Notes: a model not told the origin generated them from the sequence alone. A DNA stretch of 38,437 nt from Pseudomonadota bacterium (GCA_021787615.1 JAJYLP010000029.1:1-38437); one strand, 5' to 3'. Shown: positions 26,156 through 35,836, counted from the stretch's first letter. Translations and numbers: made by a program.

Positions 26156-26187
26156 GGAAGCGGCCGCGCGCGGCGGCGGCCGCTTCC
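26156..26187. terminator. Strong GC hairpin downstream of the HiPIP gene
   Basis: GGAAGCGGCCGC (26156-26167) and GCGGCCGCTTCC (26176-26187) form a perfect 12-bp stem with an 8-base loop. A second, smaller hairpin (GGCCGCC/GGCGGCC, 26108-26131) precedes it. Without a T-run this may slow polymerase or protect the HiPIP transcript rather than terminate cleanly. Confidence 0.45.
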
Positions 26188-26219
26188 CGCGCGGGCGTCC
26201 GCGCGGTTCCGGGCGGCGC

Positions 26220-26248
26220 TTGCCGCCGCGTCGCACTGCTGGTATAAA
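26220..26248 (+). promoter_or_regulatory. Sigma-70 promoter of rpmBG
   Basis: TTGCCG (26220-26225), a 17-base spacer and TATAAA (26243-26248) match the consensus well. The predicted transcript starts near 26255 and gives a 59-base leader before rpmB. Confidence 0.7.
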
Positions 26249-26313
26249 GCTCGGCTCCTGCGGACGGGACACGTACGTCTGCGCCAAGTATTTGATTTTT
26301 AAGGTCGTTGCAT

Positions 26314-26550
26314 ATGTCGCGCGTCTGCGAGATCACCGGCAAAGGGCCGGCCGTCGGAAATCGTGTTTCCCACGCGAATAACAGGAAGCGCCGCCGCTTC
26401 CTGCCGAACCTGCACACCCAGCGGTTCTGGCTGGAAGGCGAGAAGCGCTGGGTGTCGCTGCGCGTGTCCGCGCACGGCCTGCGCACCATCGAGAAGAAGG
26501 GCATCGATCGGGTCGTGGCCGACCTGCGCGCCCAGGGCATGAAGATCTGA
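26314..26550 (+). CDS. rpmB: 50S ribosomal protein L28
   Basis: Ribosomal protein L28, 78 residues. It starts [20 protein letters not shown] and has the typical basic [13 protein letters not shown] segment and an [13 protein letters not shown]-terminus. The ATG at 26314 is used; the in-frame TTG at 26308 does not match the family start. It is followed 17 bases later by rpmG, as in E. coli. Confidence 0.97.
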   Translation: MSRVCEITGKGPAVGNRVSHANNRKRRRFLPNLHTQRFWLEGEKRWVSLRVSAHGLRTIEKKGIDRVVADLRAQGMKI

Positions 26551-26567
26551 CGGTTAGGAGCTCAGCC

Positions 26568-26723
26568 ATGCGCGACAAGATCAAACTCCTTTCCTCCGCG
26601 GGCACTGGCCATTTCTACGTGACGACGAAGAACAAGCGGCTGCATCCGGACAAGCTCGAAGTGCGCAAGTTCGACCCGGTGGCGCGCAAGCACGTCGCCT
26701 ACAAGGAAGCCAAGATCAAGTAG
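26568..26723 (+). CDS. rpmG: 50S ribosomal protein L33
   Basis: Ribosomal protein L33, 51 residues: starts [17 protein letters not shown], then [19 protein letters not shown] and the C-terminal [11 protein letters not shown]. It lacks the CxxC zinc motifs seen in some L33 paralogues, so it is the zinc-independent form. TAGGAG (26555-26560) precedes it at normal spacing. Confidence 0.97.
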   Translation: MRDKIKLLSSAGTGHFYVTTKNKRLHPDKLEVRKFDPVARKHVAYKEAKIK

Positions 26724-26731
26724 CTTGCGGC

Positions 26732-26754
26732 GCCGCGCGCATCAGGCGCGCGGC
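26732..26754. terminator. Hairpin at the convergent rpmG/ftsX boundary
   Basis: GCCGCGCGC (26732-26740) and GCGCGCGGC (26746-26754) form a perfect 9-bp stem with a 5-base loop. It overlaps the last codons of ftsX and begins eight bases after the rpmG stop, so it could stop transcription from both sides. No T-run follows. Confidence 0.5.
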
Positions 26755-27665
26755 TCGATGCCCCGCAGATGCCGGCGGGCGGAGATCCACGCCCCGAGCC
26801 ACCCCAGCGCCATGCCGCCGCCGAACAGCACGGCAAGTTCCCGGCCGGCAAGTCCCGCAAGGACGAAGCCGCTGCCGTAGAGGCTCGCCAGATGCGCCAC
26901 CGGGGCCTGCAGACCGAGCACCGCAGTCTCGAGCACCAGCCAGGCGAGCAGCGCGCCACCGAGCCCATACAGCGTCCCGGTGTAGAGAAACGGCCGGCGC
27001 ACGAACGCGTTCGAGCCGCCCACGAGCTTCGTCACCTCGATCTCGTCGCGCCGATTGAGAATCTCCAGGCGGATGGTGTTGCCGATCACGGCGAGCACTC
27101 CGGCGCCGAACAACACCGCTGCAATGGACACGAGGCGGCGGACCACTGCGAGAATCGCGTTGAAGCGCAGCACCCACTGCGCATCGAGCTGCACCATGCC
27201 CACCTCGGGCCAGCTGGCGAACGTGCGCCGCAGCGCCTCGAGCGCCGCGGGGCCGCTCGAGCGCGGCTGCGGCACGATGCGCAGCACGTTGGGCAGCGGA
27301 TTGCTCTTCAGCGCATCGAGGGCGGCGCCGAAGCCGGAGTACTGGCGGAACTGACGCAGCCCTGCGGCGGCGGAAATCACGCTCACCGCGGCCACGCCCG
27401 GCTCGGCGCGCGCCTCGACGGCGAGCTCGCGGGCCCGCGCCAGCGACACACCGCGCTTGAGATACACTGACATGTCGACCGCGTGCCCGAATCCGCCCGT
27501 GGCCGACTCGGCGTTGCGCACCAGCAGCCCGAGGGCCGCCGGCAGCACCAGCGCGAGCCCGATGACGAGCAGCGTCAGAGCCGTGGCGAGCGGCGCGCGG
27601 GCGAGGCGGCCGAGCGCTCCGAACAGCGCCTGCGTGTGCCGGGTGGTGAGTGTGCCGAGTGCCAT
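26742..27665 (-). CDS. ftsX: Cell division ABC-transporter-like permease FtsX
   Basis: The 307-residue membrane partner of FtsE. Together they form the divisome complex that activates septal peptidoglycan hydrolases via EnvC-like factors. A short cytoplasmic N-terminus precedes TM1 (about 26-48). A large periplasmic loop follows, then three C-terminal helices of the FtsX domain, with the signature IGNTIRLEILNRRDEIEVTKLVGGSNAFVRRPFL just after TM2. It is cotranscribed after ftsE (8-base gap). rpoH, which usually follows ftsX in gammaproteobacteria, is not next to it here. Confidence 0.95.
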   Translation of the reverse strand: MALGTLTTRHTQALFGALGRLARAPLATALTLLVIGLALVLPAALGLLVRNAESATGGFGHAVDMSVYLKRGVSLARARELAVEARAEPGVAAVSVISAAAGLRQFRQYSGFGAALDALKSNPLPNVLRIVPQPRSSGPAALEALRRTFASWPEVGMVQLDAQWVLRFNAILAVVRRLVSIAAVLFGAGVLAVIGNTIRLEILNRRDEIEVTKLVGGSNAFVRRPFLYTGTLYGLGGALLAWLVLETAVLGLQAPVAHLASLYGSGFVLAGLAGRELAVLFGGGMALGWLGAWISARRHLRGIEPRA

Positions 27666-27673
27666 GGTCGGCC

Positions 27674-28366
27674 TCAGCGGCTCGCCACGAGGGACGGCAG
27701 CGGGTCGGGCGAACCACCGGTGATCTGACCGCTCGTCAGCGTGATCTCACGGCCGCCGAATTCGCGCACGATGTGCAGGTCGTGCGTCGCCACCAGCACC
27801 GTCACGCCGACCTCGCTGAATCGCTTGAACAACCTCATCACCTCCAGCGACAGATCCGGATCGAGATTGCCCGTGGGCTCATCGGCCACGATCAGCGGCG
27901 GCTTGCCGACGATCGCCCGGGCAATGCCTACGCGCTGCTGCTCACCCACCGACAGCTCCATCGGCAGCAGCCGCTCCTTGCCGAGCAGCCCCACCTGATC
28001 GAGCGCCGCGCGCACCCGCTTGTCGATCTCCTTCAGCGGCGTGCCGGCCACCACCAGCGGCAGCGCGACGTTGTCGAACACCGGGCGGTCGGCGAGCAGC
28101 TTGTGATCCTGAAAGACCACGCCGATGTGCCGGCGGAACGCCGGGATGTGCCGCGCCTTCAGCGCCCCGGTGCTGCGGCCGTTGACGGTCACGCTGCCGC
28201 GGGTCGGGCGCTCGAGCAGCGCGATCAGCTTCAGCAACGTGCTCTTGCCGGCGCCCGAGCGGCCGGTGAGGAACACCAGCTCGCCGCGATCGACGAAGAA
28301 ACTGACGTTGGTGAGGGCTTCGCGCCCGTTGGGGTAACGCTTGCTGACGCGCTCGAGCTGTATCAT
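27674..28366 (-). CDS. ftsE: Cell division ATP-binding protein FtsE
   Basis: The 230-residue ATPase subunit of the FtsEX complex. It has Walker A (GRSGAGKST, 35-43), the ABC signature (LSVGEQQRVGIARA, about 139-152) and Walker B (LIVADEPTGNLD). The start is ATG at 28364-28366, overlapping the ftsY stop by 4 bases (ATGA), so ftsY-ftsE-ftsX form one operon. Confidence 0.96.
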   Translation of the reverse strand: MIQLERVSKRYPNGREALTNVSFFVDRGELVFLTGRSGAGKSTLLKLIALLERPTRGSVTVNGRSTGALKARHIPAFRRHIGVVFQDHKLLADRPVFDNVALPLVVAGTPLKEIDKRVRAALDQVGLLGKERLLPMELSVGEQQRVGIARAIVGKPPLIVADEPTGNLDPDLSLEVMRLFKRFSEVGVTVLVATHDLHIVREFGGREITLTSGQITGGSPDPLPSLVASR

Positions 28367-29349
28367 GCCCGCTCCTGTCCGGCCGGCGCGTGCGAGCCTT
28401 CGACCAGCGCCGCGGCGAAGGCGTGCGCGTCGAACTCGCCGAAGTCCGCGGGCTGCTCGCCGATGCCGATGAAACGGATGGGCAGCCCCAGGCGGCGCGC
28501 GATCGCGATCACGATCCCGCCCTTGGCGGTGCCGTCGAGCTTGGTGATCGCCAGTCCCGTGACGCCGATCGCCTCGTGAAACTGCACCGCCTGCACGAGC
28601 GCGTTCTGGCCCTGGTTGGCATCGAGCACCAGCAGGACCTCGTGCGGCGCGCGGGGGTCCCCGCGCTGCAGAACGCGCTTGACCTTCTTCAGCTCCTCCA
28701 TCAGATGCGATTGGCTGTGCAGCCGGCCGGCGGTATCGCAGATCAGCACATCGGTGCGGCGCGCGCGCGCGGCCTGCAGCGCATCGAACACCACCGCGGC
28801 CGGATCGGCGCCGGCGTGCTGCGCGATGCAGCCCGCGCCGGTGCGCTCGGCCCACACCGTCAGCTGCTCGATGGCCGCGGCCCGGAAGGTGTCGCCCGCG
28901 GCGAGCATCACGCTGCGTCCCTCGCCGGTGAAGCGGCGCGCCAGCTTGCCGATGGTCGTGGTCTTGCCCGAGCCATTCACACCGACCACGAGGAGGGTGA
29001 AGGGCTTGCAATCCGGATCGATGAGCAGCGGCTGCGCGCAGGGCGCGAGAATCTCCTCCACCGCCGCGCGCAGCGCCGCGATCAGGGCCTCGACGTCGGC
29101 GAGCTCCTTGCGCGCCAGGCGCTTATTGAGGCCCGCGAGGATGAATTCCGTGGCCTCGACCCCCACGTCGGCGGTGAGCAGCCGCGCCTCGAGCTCCTCG
29201 AGCAGGTCGGCGTCGATCTTGCGGCCGCGGAACAGATTGGCCAGATCGACGGTGAGCCTGCCGCGCCCGAGCCGCTGCGTCAGGCGCCTGAGGAAGCCCT
29301 GACGCTGCGCGGGGCCGGCCGAGGCTTCTTGGGTTTCACGTCCGAACAT
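28363..29349 (-). CDS. ftsY: Signal recognition particle receptor FtsY
   Basis: The SRP GTPase receptor that delivers signal-sequence-bearing ribosomes to the membrane. The 328-residue product contains the N helix bundle (about 20-100) and the G domain: G1 GVNGSGKTT (123-131), the DTFRAAA box, G3 DTAGR (205-209) and G4 TKLD (269-272). It lacks the long acidic A domain of E. coli FtsY (about 497 residues), so membrane binding must rely on its short basic N-terminus. It is the first gene of the leftward ftsYEX operon and divergent from rsmD. Confidence 0.95.
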   Translation of the reverse strand: MFGRETQEASAGPAQRQGFLRRLTQRLGRGRLTVDLANLFRGRKIDADLLEELEARLLTADVGVEATEFILAGLNKRLARKELADVEALIAALRAAVEEILAPCAQPLLIDPDCKPFTLLVVGVNGSGKTTTIGKLARRFTGEGRSVMLAAGDTFRAAAIEQLTVWAERTGAGCIAQHAGADPAAVVFDALQAARARRTDVLICDTAGRLHSQSHLMEELKKVKRVLQRGDPRAPHEVLLVLDANQGQNALVQAVQFHEAIGVTGLAITKLDGTAKGGIVIAIARRLGLPIRFIGIGEQPADFGEFDAHAFAAALVEGSHAPAGQERA

Positions 29350-29403
29350 GAATGCCGGCTAGTGTATCGTAGCGGCCTGGTCCGCAGGTTCGAAAGACAG
29401 CGC

Positions 29404-30494
<1,091 letters not shown>

Positions 30495-30498
30495 AATC

Positions 30499-31314
30499 TC
30501 AGCGCTGGCACGCCGGGCAGTAGTAGCTGGAGCGGCCCTGCTGCATACGGCGGCGGATCGCCGCGCCGCATACCCGACAGGGCTGACCGGCGCGCTCGTA
30601 GACGTAGAGCTTCTGACGGAAGTGGCCCGGGGAACCGTCCGCGCCCACATAATCACGCAGAGTCGTTCCCCCAACATGGATGGCTTGCGTCAGAACCCTG
30701 CGCACCGCGCTCACCAGCCGCGCCGCCTCGGGGCGCGTGAGACGCCGTGCCTCGCGCCCCGGGCGGATACGCGCCCGGAACAGCGCCTCGCTGGCGTAGA
30801 TATTGCCGACGCCGACCACCAGGTGGCTGTTCATGAGCAGTTGCTTGATGGCGAGGCGCCTGCCGCGCGTCACGCGCCAGAGGTACTCGGCATCGAAGGC
30901 GGCATCGAACGGCTCCGGCGCCAGATCCCGCAGCAGCCGGTGATCGTGCGGGTCGGCTCCGGTGTAGTGCAAACTGCCGAAGCGGCGCGGATCGTTGAAG
31001 CGCAGGATGCGCCCCGAATCGAGCCGCAGGTCGTATTGATCGTGCCGCAGCCGCGGCGTGCCGTCCGCGAGCACGCGCAGGGAGCCGGACATGCCGAGGT
31101 GCACGATCAGCGTGCCACCGTCGAGTCCGATGAGCAGGTATTTGGCGCGCCGTCCCGCGGCGAGGATGCGCCGGCCCGCCAGCTGCGCGGGCAAGGCGCG
31201 CGCGACCGGCCAGCGCAACCGCGGCTCGTACACCTCAAGCGCCACGATGGTCCGCCCGATCACGTGCGGCTCGATGCCGCGGCGGGTGGTCTCGACCTCG
31301 GGTAGTTCCGGCAT
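30499..31314 (-). CDS. mutM: Formamidopyrimidine-DNA glycosylase
   Basis: Excises 8-oxoguanine and formamidopyrimidines, with AP-lyase activity. The 271-residue product begins MPELPEVETTRRGIEPH (Pro2 is the catalytic nucleophile, Glu3 the acid). It contains the helix-two-turn-helix region (LLMNSHLVVGVGNIYASEAL) and a C-terminal zinc finger with C246, C249, C266 and C269. It is convergent with coaD, with only four bases between stops. Confidence 0.97.
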   Translation of the reverse strand: MPELPEVETTRRGIEPHVIGRTIVALEVYEPRLRWPVARALPAQLAGRRILAAGRRAKYLLIGLDGGTLIVHLGMSGSLRVLADGTPRLRHDQYDLRLDSGRILRFNDPRRFGSLHYTGADPHDHRLLRDLAPEPFDAAFDAEYLWRVTRGRRLAIKQLLMNSHLVVGVGNIYASEALFRARIRPGREARRLTRPEAARLVSAVRRVLTQAIHVGGTTLRDYVGADGSPGHFRQKLYVYERAGQPCRVCGAAIRRRMQQGRSSYYCPACQR

Positions 31315-31401
31315 GCTCTCCGCGACCCGGGCGCGACCGGCCGCTGCAGATGGGGGGGCGACAGCGTAGCCGGCGCGCGGGCTTCCCGGAAGGCGCGCGG
31401 C

Positions 31402-31959
31402 TCAGCCGGCCCGCTTGCCGGGCAGCATGCGCCGCAGCACCGAGTCGCGCCTGACGTAATGGTGCATCAGCGCCGCCGCGGCGTGCAGGCCCGCCACGAT
31501 CACCAGCAAGTCAGCCAGATCGCTGTGCAGCTCGCCGGCGGTGCGCACCACCGAGCGGGTGGCAAACGCGGGCCGCGGGAAGGTGAACCAGTCAAAGACC
31601 GAGAGGCCGTGCACCCACGCGCTCGCCGCACCGAATACCACGGTGAGGACCAGCAGAAGGTACAGGCCGTAGTGGACCGCTTTGGCCAGCAGGTTCAACC
31701 AGCCCTCATCGACCGACGGCAGGCGCCGTCCGCCGGTCGAGCGCCACGCGATGCGCACCAGCACGACGGCGCCGACGAGCAGGCCAAGCACCATGTGCAC
31801 CGAGAGGGCGGCATGGCGCGGCGCACCCTTCGTGAACTCGTCCATCAGCTGCCCGAGTGTCCACAGCACGGCCACCAGCGCGGTGGTAAGCCAGTGCAGC
31901 ATCATGCTGAAGCCGTCGTATTTCAGTTCCGTCGTCGCGGTCGATGCCGTAGTCGCCAA
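31402..31959 (-). CDS. Cytochrome b561-family membrane protein
   Basis: A 185-residue four-helix di-heme cytochrome of the bacterial b561 family (YceJ/CybB-like), which moves electrons between quinol and periplasmic acceptors. Candidate heme-ligand histidines lie in the helices: H22, H55, H96 and H145/H159/H166. Helices run about 20-38, 50-70, 95-115 and 145-168. The start is TTG at 31957-31959 with GGGGAG four bases upstream; no ATG or GTG fits. The HiPIP gene 5 kb away is the only other redox gene nearby; no direct link is shown. Confidence 0.88.
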   Translation of the reverse strand: MATTASTATTELKYDGFSMMLHWLTTALVAVLWTLGQLMDEFTKGAPRHAALSVHMVLGLLVGAVVLVRIAWRSTGGRRLPSVDEGWLNLLAKAVHYGLYLLLVLTVVFGAASAWVHGLSVFDWFTFPRPAFATRSVVRTAGELHSDLADLLVIVAGLHAAAALMHHYVRRDSVLRRMLPGKRAG

Positions 31960-32149
31960 GTCGCTCCCCTTAGGTGGCGTTGATGAACGGATGGATCGAG
32001 CCAGAAGCTCGCGGCAGGCGCAATATTGGGTTTTCCGGAAAGATTGATGAAAACCGGAACGCTTTGGGCCACGCTGGCCGACATAAATTCTGCTTAAGCT
32101 TTAGCTTAGCAGTCAATCCCCTCGCCCCGGCTGGGAACCCTGTGGGTCA

Positions 32150-32176
32150 TTAGCACTCAAAAGACCCGAGTGCTAA
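32150..32176. promoter_or_regulatory. CIRCE operator (HrcA binding site) upstream of rpoH
   Basis: TTAGCACTC (32150-32158), nine bases, GAGTGCTAA (32168-32176): this is the textbook CIRCE consensus with no mismatch. CIRCE is bound by HrcA, usually at groESL and dnaK/hrcA operons. Here it ends 29 bases before the rpoH start codon. Confidence 0.95.
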
Positions 32177-32179
32177 AAT
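32150..32179 (+). promoter_or_regulatory. Candidate rpoH promoter embedded in CIRCE
   Basis: TTAGCA (32150-32155) and TAAAAT (32174-32179) are 18 bases apart and match -35 and -10 at 4/6 and 5/6 positions. Both boxes lie in or at the edges of the CIRCE repeat, so HrcA would block polymerase directly. The leader would be about 20 bases. Confidence 0.5.
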
Positions 32180-32205
32180 TGGCTCATAGCGTTTTGGGAG
32201 CATCC

Positions 32206-33090
32206 ATGAGTACAGCGACTGCACTGATTGCCCGGCCGTGCGAGTTCGCCCTCGCCGGACCAATCGGCAGCGTCGATGCCTACGTCGACCGGGTGAGCCG
32301 CATCCTGGTCCTCGACCGCGAGGCCGAGCGCGCGCTGGCCGTGCGTTTCCGTGACGATGGCGACCTGGACGCCGCCCGCCAGCTGGTGCTGGCGCATCTG
32401 CGTTTCGTGGTCCACATCGCCCGCGGCTACCGCGGCTACGGACTGCCCTTCGGCGACCTGATCCAGGAAGGCAACGTGGGACTGATGAAGGCGGTCAAAC
32501 GATTCGACCCGGCGCTGAATGTGCGCCTGGTGTCCTTCGCCGTTCACTGGATCCGGGCGGAGATCCACGAGTACGTCCTGCGCAACTGGCGGCTGGTGAA
32601 GATCGCCACCACCAAGGCGCAGCGCAAGCTCTTCTTCAATCTGCGACGCATGAAGAAGAACCTCACCTGGCTGTCCGTAGAGGAGACGGCGGCGGTGGCC
32701 CGCGACCTCGGTGTCACGCCGGGCGAGGTAACCGAGATGGAAAAGCGCCTTGCGGCGCACGACGTCGCATTCGATCCGGCGCCGGATGCCGATGAGGAGG
32801 AAACCTACAGCCCGGCGGCGTATCTGCCGGCCCCCGATGCCGACCCCGCCGACCAGGTGGAGGGCGCCGAGTGGGAAAGCGACTCCGCAGCCCGGCTGCG
32901 CAGCGCTCTCGGCCGCCTCGATGAGCGCAGCCGCGACATTCTCGAGCGGCGCTGGATGCGCGAGGACAAGGCGACGCTGCACGAGCTCGCCGGCCAGTAC
33001 GGCGTATCTGCCGAGCGCATCCGTCAAATCGAGGTCAATGCGCTCGGCAAGCTGCGCGGCCTGATGGCGCCGGAGCCGGCTCCGGCCTGA
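32206..33090 (+). CDS. rpoH: RNA polymerase sigma-32 heat-shock factor
   Basis: Sigma factor that directs transcription of heat-shock genes. The 294-residue product has region 1.2 (start of the SVDAYVDRVSRILVLDREAE segment), region 2 (LAHLRFVVHIARGYRGYGL, GDLIQEGNVGLMKAVKRFDP), the RpoH box QRKLFFNLR (139-147, diagnostic for sigma-32) and region 4 (LHELAGQYGVSAERIRQIEV). The ATG at 32206 follows GGGAG (32196-32200); the in-frame GTG at 32170 lies inside CIRCE and is excluded. It stands alone instead of following ftsX, and CIRCE makes it a likely HrcA target. Confidence 0.96.
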   Translation: MSTATALIARPCEFALAGPIGSVDAYVDRVSRILVLDREAERALAVRFRDDGDLDAARQLVLAHLRFVVHIARGYRGYGLPFGDLIQEGNVGLMKAVKRFDPALNVRLVSFAVHWIRAEIHEYVLRNWRLVKIATTKAQRKLFFNLRRMKKNLTWLSVEETAAVARDLGVTPGEVTEMEKRLAAHDVAFDPAPDADEEETYSPAAYLPAPDADPADQVEGAEWESDSAARLRSALGRLDERSRDILERRWMREDKATLHELAGQYGVSAERIRQIEVNALGKLRGLMAPEPAPA

Positions 33091-33100
33091 GGGCCGGCTC
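33073..33100. terminator. Hairpin at the convergent rpoH/malic enzyme boundary
   Basis: GAGCCGGC (33073-33080) and GCCGGCTC (33093-33100) form an 8-bp stem with a 12-base loop spanning the rpoH stop codon, just before the convergent malic enzyme stop. No T-run follows. Confidence 0.35.
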
Positions 33101-33113
33101 GCGCCACCGGCGC

Positions 33114-34415
33114 TCAGGACGGATAGGCCGCCTGCACCGCGGCGGCCACCCGCTCGTGCACGGTCTTGTCGAGCGGATCGGGGACCAACGCATCCTCCTG
33201 CGCCAGGGAGGCGAGCTCAGCGAGCGTCTGCGCCGCCGCCATGAGCATCGCATCGGTGAACTGCGGGGCCCTGGCGGCAAGCGCCCCTTTGAACAATCCC
33301 GGAAACGCCAGGATGTTGTTGATGCCCTTGCCGTCGGCGGCGAAGGCGGCGCCGTGCTCGCGCGCCACATGCGGCTCGATCTCCGGATCAGGATTGGAGA
33401 GGGCCAGAATGACCTGCCCCGGACGGATCCACTGCGGCTGGATCAAGCCCTTCACGCCCGTGGTCGCGATCACGATGTCCGCGCGCCGCATGAGCTCCTC
33501 GAGGCTCGCCCCCTCGGCGCCGAGCGTCCTGATACGGGCGATCGCCTCGGGGTTGCGATCCGCGCCGAGCACCTGATTGACGCCGTATGCCCGCAGCAGA
33601 CGCACGATGCCCGTGCCCGCCGCGCCGAGCCCGATCTGCCCGACGGTGCTCTCGGGCAGACTTCGGCGGGCGCGCCGCGCGGCGTTGATCAGCGCCGCTA
33701 GCGCCACGACCGCGGTGCCATGCTGATCGTCGTGCAGCACCGGCTTGCGCAACCGCTCGCGCAGCCCGGCCTCAATCTCGAAGCACTCCGGGGCGGCGAA
33801 GTCCTCGAGCTGGATGGCGCCGAAGGACAGGTGGATGCCGGCGATGAGCTCGATGACTTTCGGCACGCGCGTCTCCTCGAGCAGGATGGGCACGCCCGAG
33901 AGCCCGACCAGATCGGAGAACAGCGCCGCCTTGCCTTCCATCACGGGCAGGCCCGCGAGCGGCCCGATATTGCCGAGTCCCAGAATCGCCGTGCCGTTGG
34001 TGATCACCGCCACCGTGCTGTCGATGCTGGTGTACTCGTGGGCGAGCTGGGGGTCCTGCCGGATCGCCAGGCAGACCCGCGCGACGCCCGGGGTGTACAC
34101 ATCGCGCAGGGTCTGCAGCGTGTTGATGGGCAGGCTGGCCACCATGCGGATCTTGCCGCCGCGATGGCGGTTGAATACCCGGTCGGATTTGCCGATGAAG
34201 CGGGCGTTGGGCAGCTGGTCGATGCGCGCGTAGAGGTCGTGATTGGCCTCCTCGTCCATCTCCAGGGTGATCTCCCAGAGCGTGCGGCCCTGCACGCGTC
34301 GCACAGCGGTGAGGTGCTCAATGGTCAGACCGGCGTCGGCGATCACCTGCAGCACCTTCGCGAGGCTTCCTGGCTGGTGGACGGTCTCGACGATCAGGAT
34401 CTCGGGTATCTTCAT
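33114..34415 (-). CDS. NAD(P)-dependent malic enzyme with N-terminal ACT domain
   Basis: A 433-residue malic enzyme (malate to pyruvate and CO2). An N-terminal ACT domain (about residues 1-75, starting [20 protein letters not shown]) is fused to the malic enzyme core: [10 protein letters not shown], the metal/substrate loop ([20 protein letters not shown], then [15 protein letters not shown]) and the NAD-binding [13 protein letters not shown]. The ACT domain suggests allosteric control by an amino acid or similar effector. It lacks the phosphotransacetylase tail of MaeB-type enzymes. The ATG at 34413-34415 starts the ACT fold cleanly. A TATAGT at 34452-34457 (minus strand) is a possible -10 box. 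Confidence 0.93.
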   Translation of the reverse strand: MKIPEILIVETVHQPGSLAKVLQVIADAGLTIEHLTAVRRVQGRTLWEITLEMDEEANHDLYARIDQLPNARFIGKSDRVFNRHRGGKIRMVASLPINTLQTLRDVYTPGVARVCLAIRQDPQLAHEYTSIDSTVAVITNGTAILGLGNIGPLAGLPVMEGKAALFSDLVGLSGVPILLEETRVPKVIELIAGIHLSFGAIQLEDFAAPECFEIEAGLRERLRKPVLHDDQHGTAVVALAALINAARRARRSLPESTVGQIGLGAAGTGIVRLLRAYGVNQVLGADRNPEAIARIRTLGAEGASLEELMRRADIVIATTGVKGLIQPQWIRPGQVILALSNPDPEIEPHVAREHGAAFAADGKGINNILAFPGLFKGALAARAPQFTDAMLMAAAQTLAELASLAQEDALVPDPLDKTVHERVAAAVQAAYPS

Positions 34416-34491
34416 GATCTTGGCTGTGCGCTGCCGTGAAGCGGTAGCGTCACTATAAGCGACCCGACTGAAGTATGGCTTAAACGAACTG

Positions 34492-35694
34492 ATGCGACCC
34501 TGGCTCAAGCTTTTGCTGCTCGTCCTGGTCACCCTGGTTCTGCCCTGGGACGGCGTGCGCTACGCGCGCCAGATGGAGGCGACGCTGCGCCAGAGCGAGC
34601 GGCAGGACCTGCGCTCCCTGGCCGGAACGCTCGCGGCCTCGCTGCAGGGGCGCGTGCGCCTCATCTACCGCTTTCCGGCCGAGGGGACGGATCCGGGGCG
34701 CTATGACCTCGTCCCTGTGCCCCTGCCCGCGCCGGTTTATGTCGACGGCTATACCGACGGCTGGCCGCCAACAGCGCATCGCTGGCGCCGCTACGGCAAC
34801 GCCGCGCATCACTTCGATATCCTCACAGGCGTCAGCGGGCGGATGCTCTACGTGCTGCTGCGGGTGGCCGATCCGCATCTCGTGTTCGATGCGCCGCTCG
34901 CCAATCCGCTGGGCCACAGCAGCAGGGGCGATCGGATCTGGATCGGCTTCACCGGCGCGCAGGGGCATCCGCACGCAGAATTCCTCGCGCTCACCGGCGC
35001 CGGGCCTGTCGTGGCGCACCGGATCGTCCGCGGCGAATACGGGCGCCGGCGGGCGGTCGCCGATCCGCGCATCGTCGGCGCCCTGCAGCTTCAGCCCGGC
35101 GGCTACGACGTCGAGATGTCGGTTCCCCTGTCGATGCTGGGCGGGCGGTTCGGGGTCCTGGTCGATGACCACGGTGACCTCGGAGGCACGCCGATCCGCT
35201 ACGGCATGCTGCGCCGCGCCAACCTGCATGCGCGCGGCGGCCTCATCCTCGCCTCGGCGACGCTGCCGTCCTATCTGAGCCGCCTGCTGCGGCCGGGTCT
35301 GCGGCTGTCGGTCACCACCCCTTCGGGCGCCCTGCTCGCGCAGGCGGACAAACCCACCGTGCCCGGCATCCCGGCGCCGCAGCCGGGGCTGCTGGCGCGA
35401 CTGTTTCGGCGTCTCATCGGGCCCGGCGGCAACTCGCGCATCGCCGCGGCCGCGCCCATCCATGGAGTTGGGAGCCGCGGTGTCATCGCGCGTCTTCAGA
35501 TCACGCAAACTTCCAGTCGTTGGGCCGAGCTGCGGGACCGGACGCTCGAGCGGATGTTGAACCTCACGCTCGCCACCAGCGCCCTCGCGTTGCTCGTCGC
35601 GGTCGTCCTTGCAGTCCAGATGGCGGCGCGCGCCTGGCACCGCCGTCGCGCGCATGGGCAAACCCAACCCGGTCCCGGCGCGCCCCGCCCGTGA
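34492..35694 (+). CDS. PdsS-like sensor ectodomain protein lacking a kinase
   Basis: A 400-residue two-TM membrane protein. TM1 is at about 4-20 (LKLLLLVLVTLVLPW) and TM2 at about 357-378 (LNLTLATSALALLVAVVLAV). The periplasmic part has a CBM9-like sandwich (PAPVYVDGYTDGWPP, LYVLLRVADPHLVFD, GDRIWIGF) and a juxtamembrane region (ARLQITQTSSRWAELRDRTL). This order matches, from memory, the sensor half of PdsS, the histidine kinase of the proteobacterial dedicated sortase system. PdsS continues with HAMP, HisKA and HATPase domains. Here the protein stops 20 residues after TM2 (ending PGPGAPRP) and the next gene is unrelated, so no kinase is encoded. No sortase or PdsR is in the window. Confidence 0.72.
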   Translation: MRPWLKLLLLVLVTLVLPWDGVRYARQMEATLRQSERQDLRSLAGTLAASLQGRVRLIYRFPAEGTDPGRYDLVPVPLPAPVYVDGYTDGWPPTAHRWRRYGNAAHHFDILTGVSGRMLYVLLRVADPHLVFDAPLANPLGHSSRGDRIWIGFTGAQGHPHAEFLALTGAGPVVAHRIVRGEYGRRRAVADPRIVGALQLQPGGYDVEMSVPLSMLGGRFGVLVDDHGDLGGTPIRYGMLRRANLHARGGLILASATLPSYLSRLLRPGLRLSVTTPSGALLAQADKPTVPGIPAPQPGLLARLFRRLIGPGGNSRIAAAAPIHGVGSRGVIARLQITQTSSRWAELRDRTLERMLNLTLATSALALLVAVVLAVQMAARAWHRRRAHGQTQPGPGAPRP

Positions 35695-35836
35695 GCGGCG
35701 CTCGCCGGGAGGGTGTGTGATTTCACTTGCATCGGCTGAAGTTCTCGCGCACCATTCGCGCCGCGTCGCGGGGTGTGGTGCCGCCCGCGGCGCCCAGCGA
35801 TGGCGGTCCGGACCCCCAGGAGGTGTGGCCAGCGAC

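Noticed and set aside
28390-29403. Upstream extension of the rsmD frame
   Set aside because: It is antisense to ftsY and gives a low-complexity translation; RsmD motifs begin only after 29404.
32170-32205. GTG at 32170 as the rpoH start
   Set aside because: It lies inside the CIRCE repeat and adds 12 residues before a well-placed ATG with a GGGAG ribosome-binding site.
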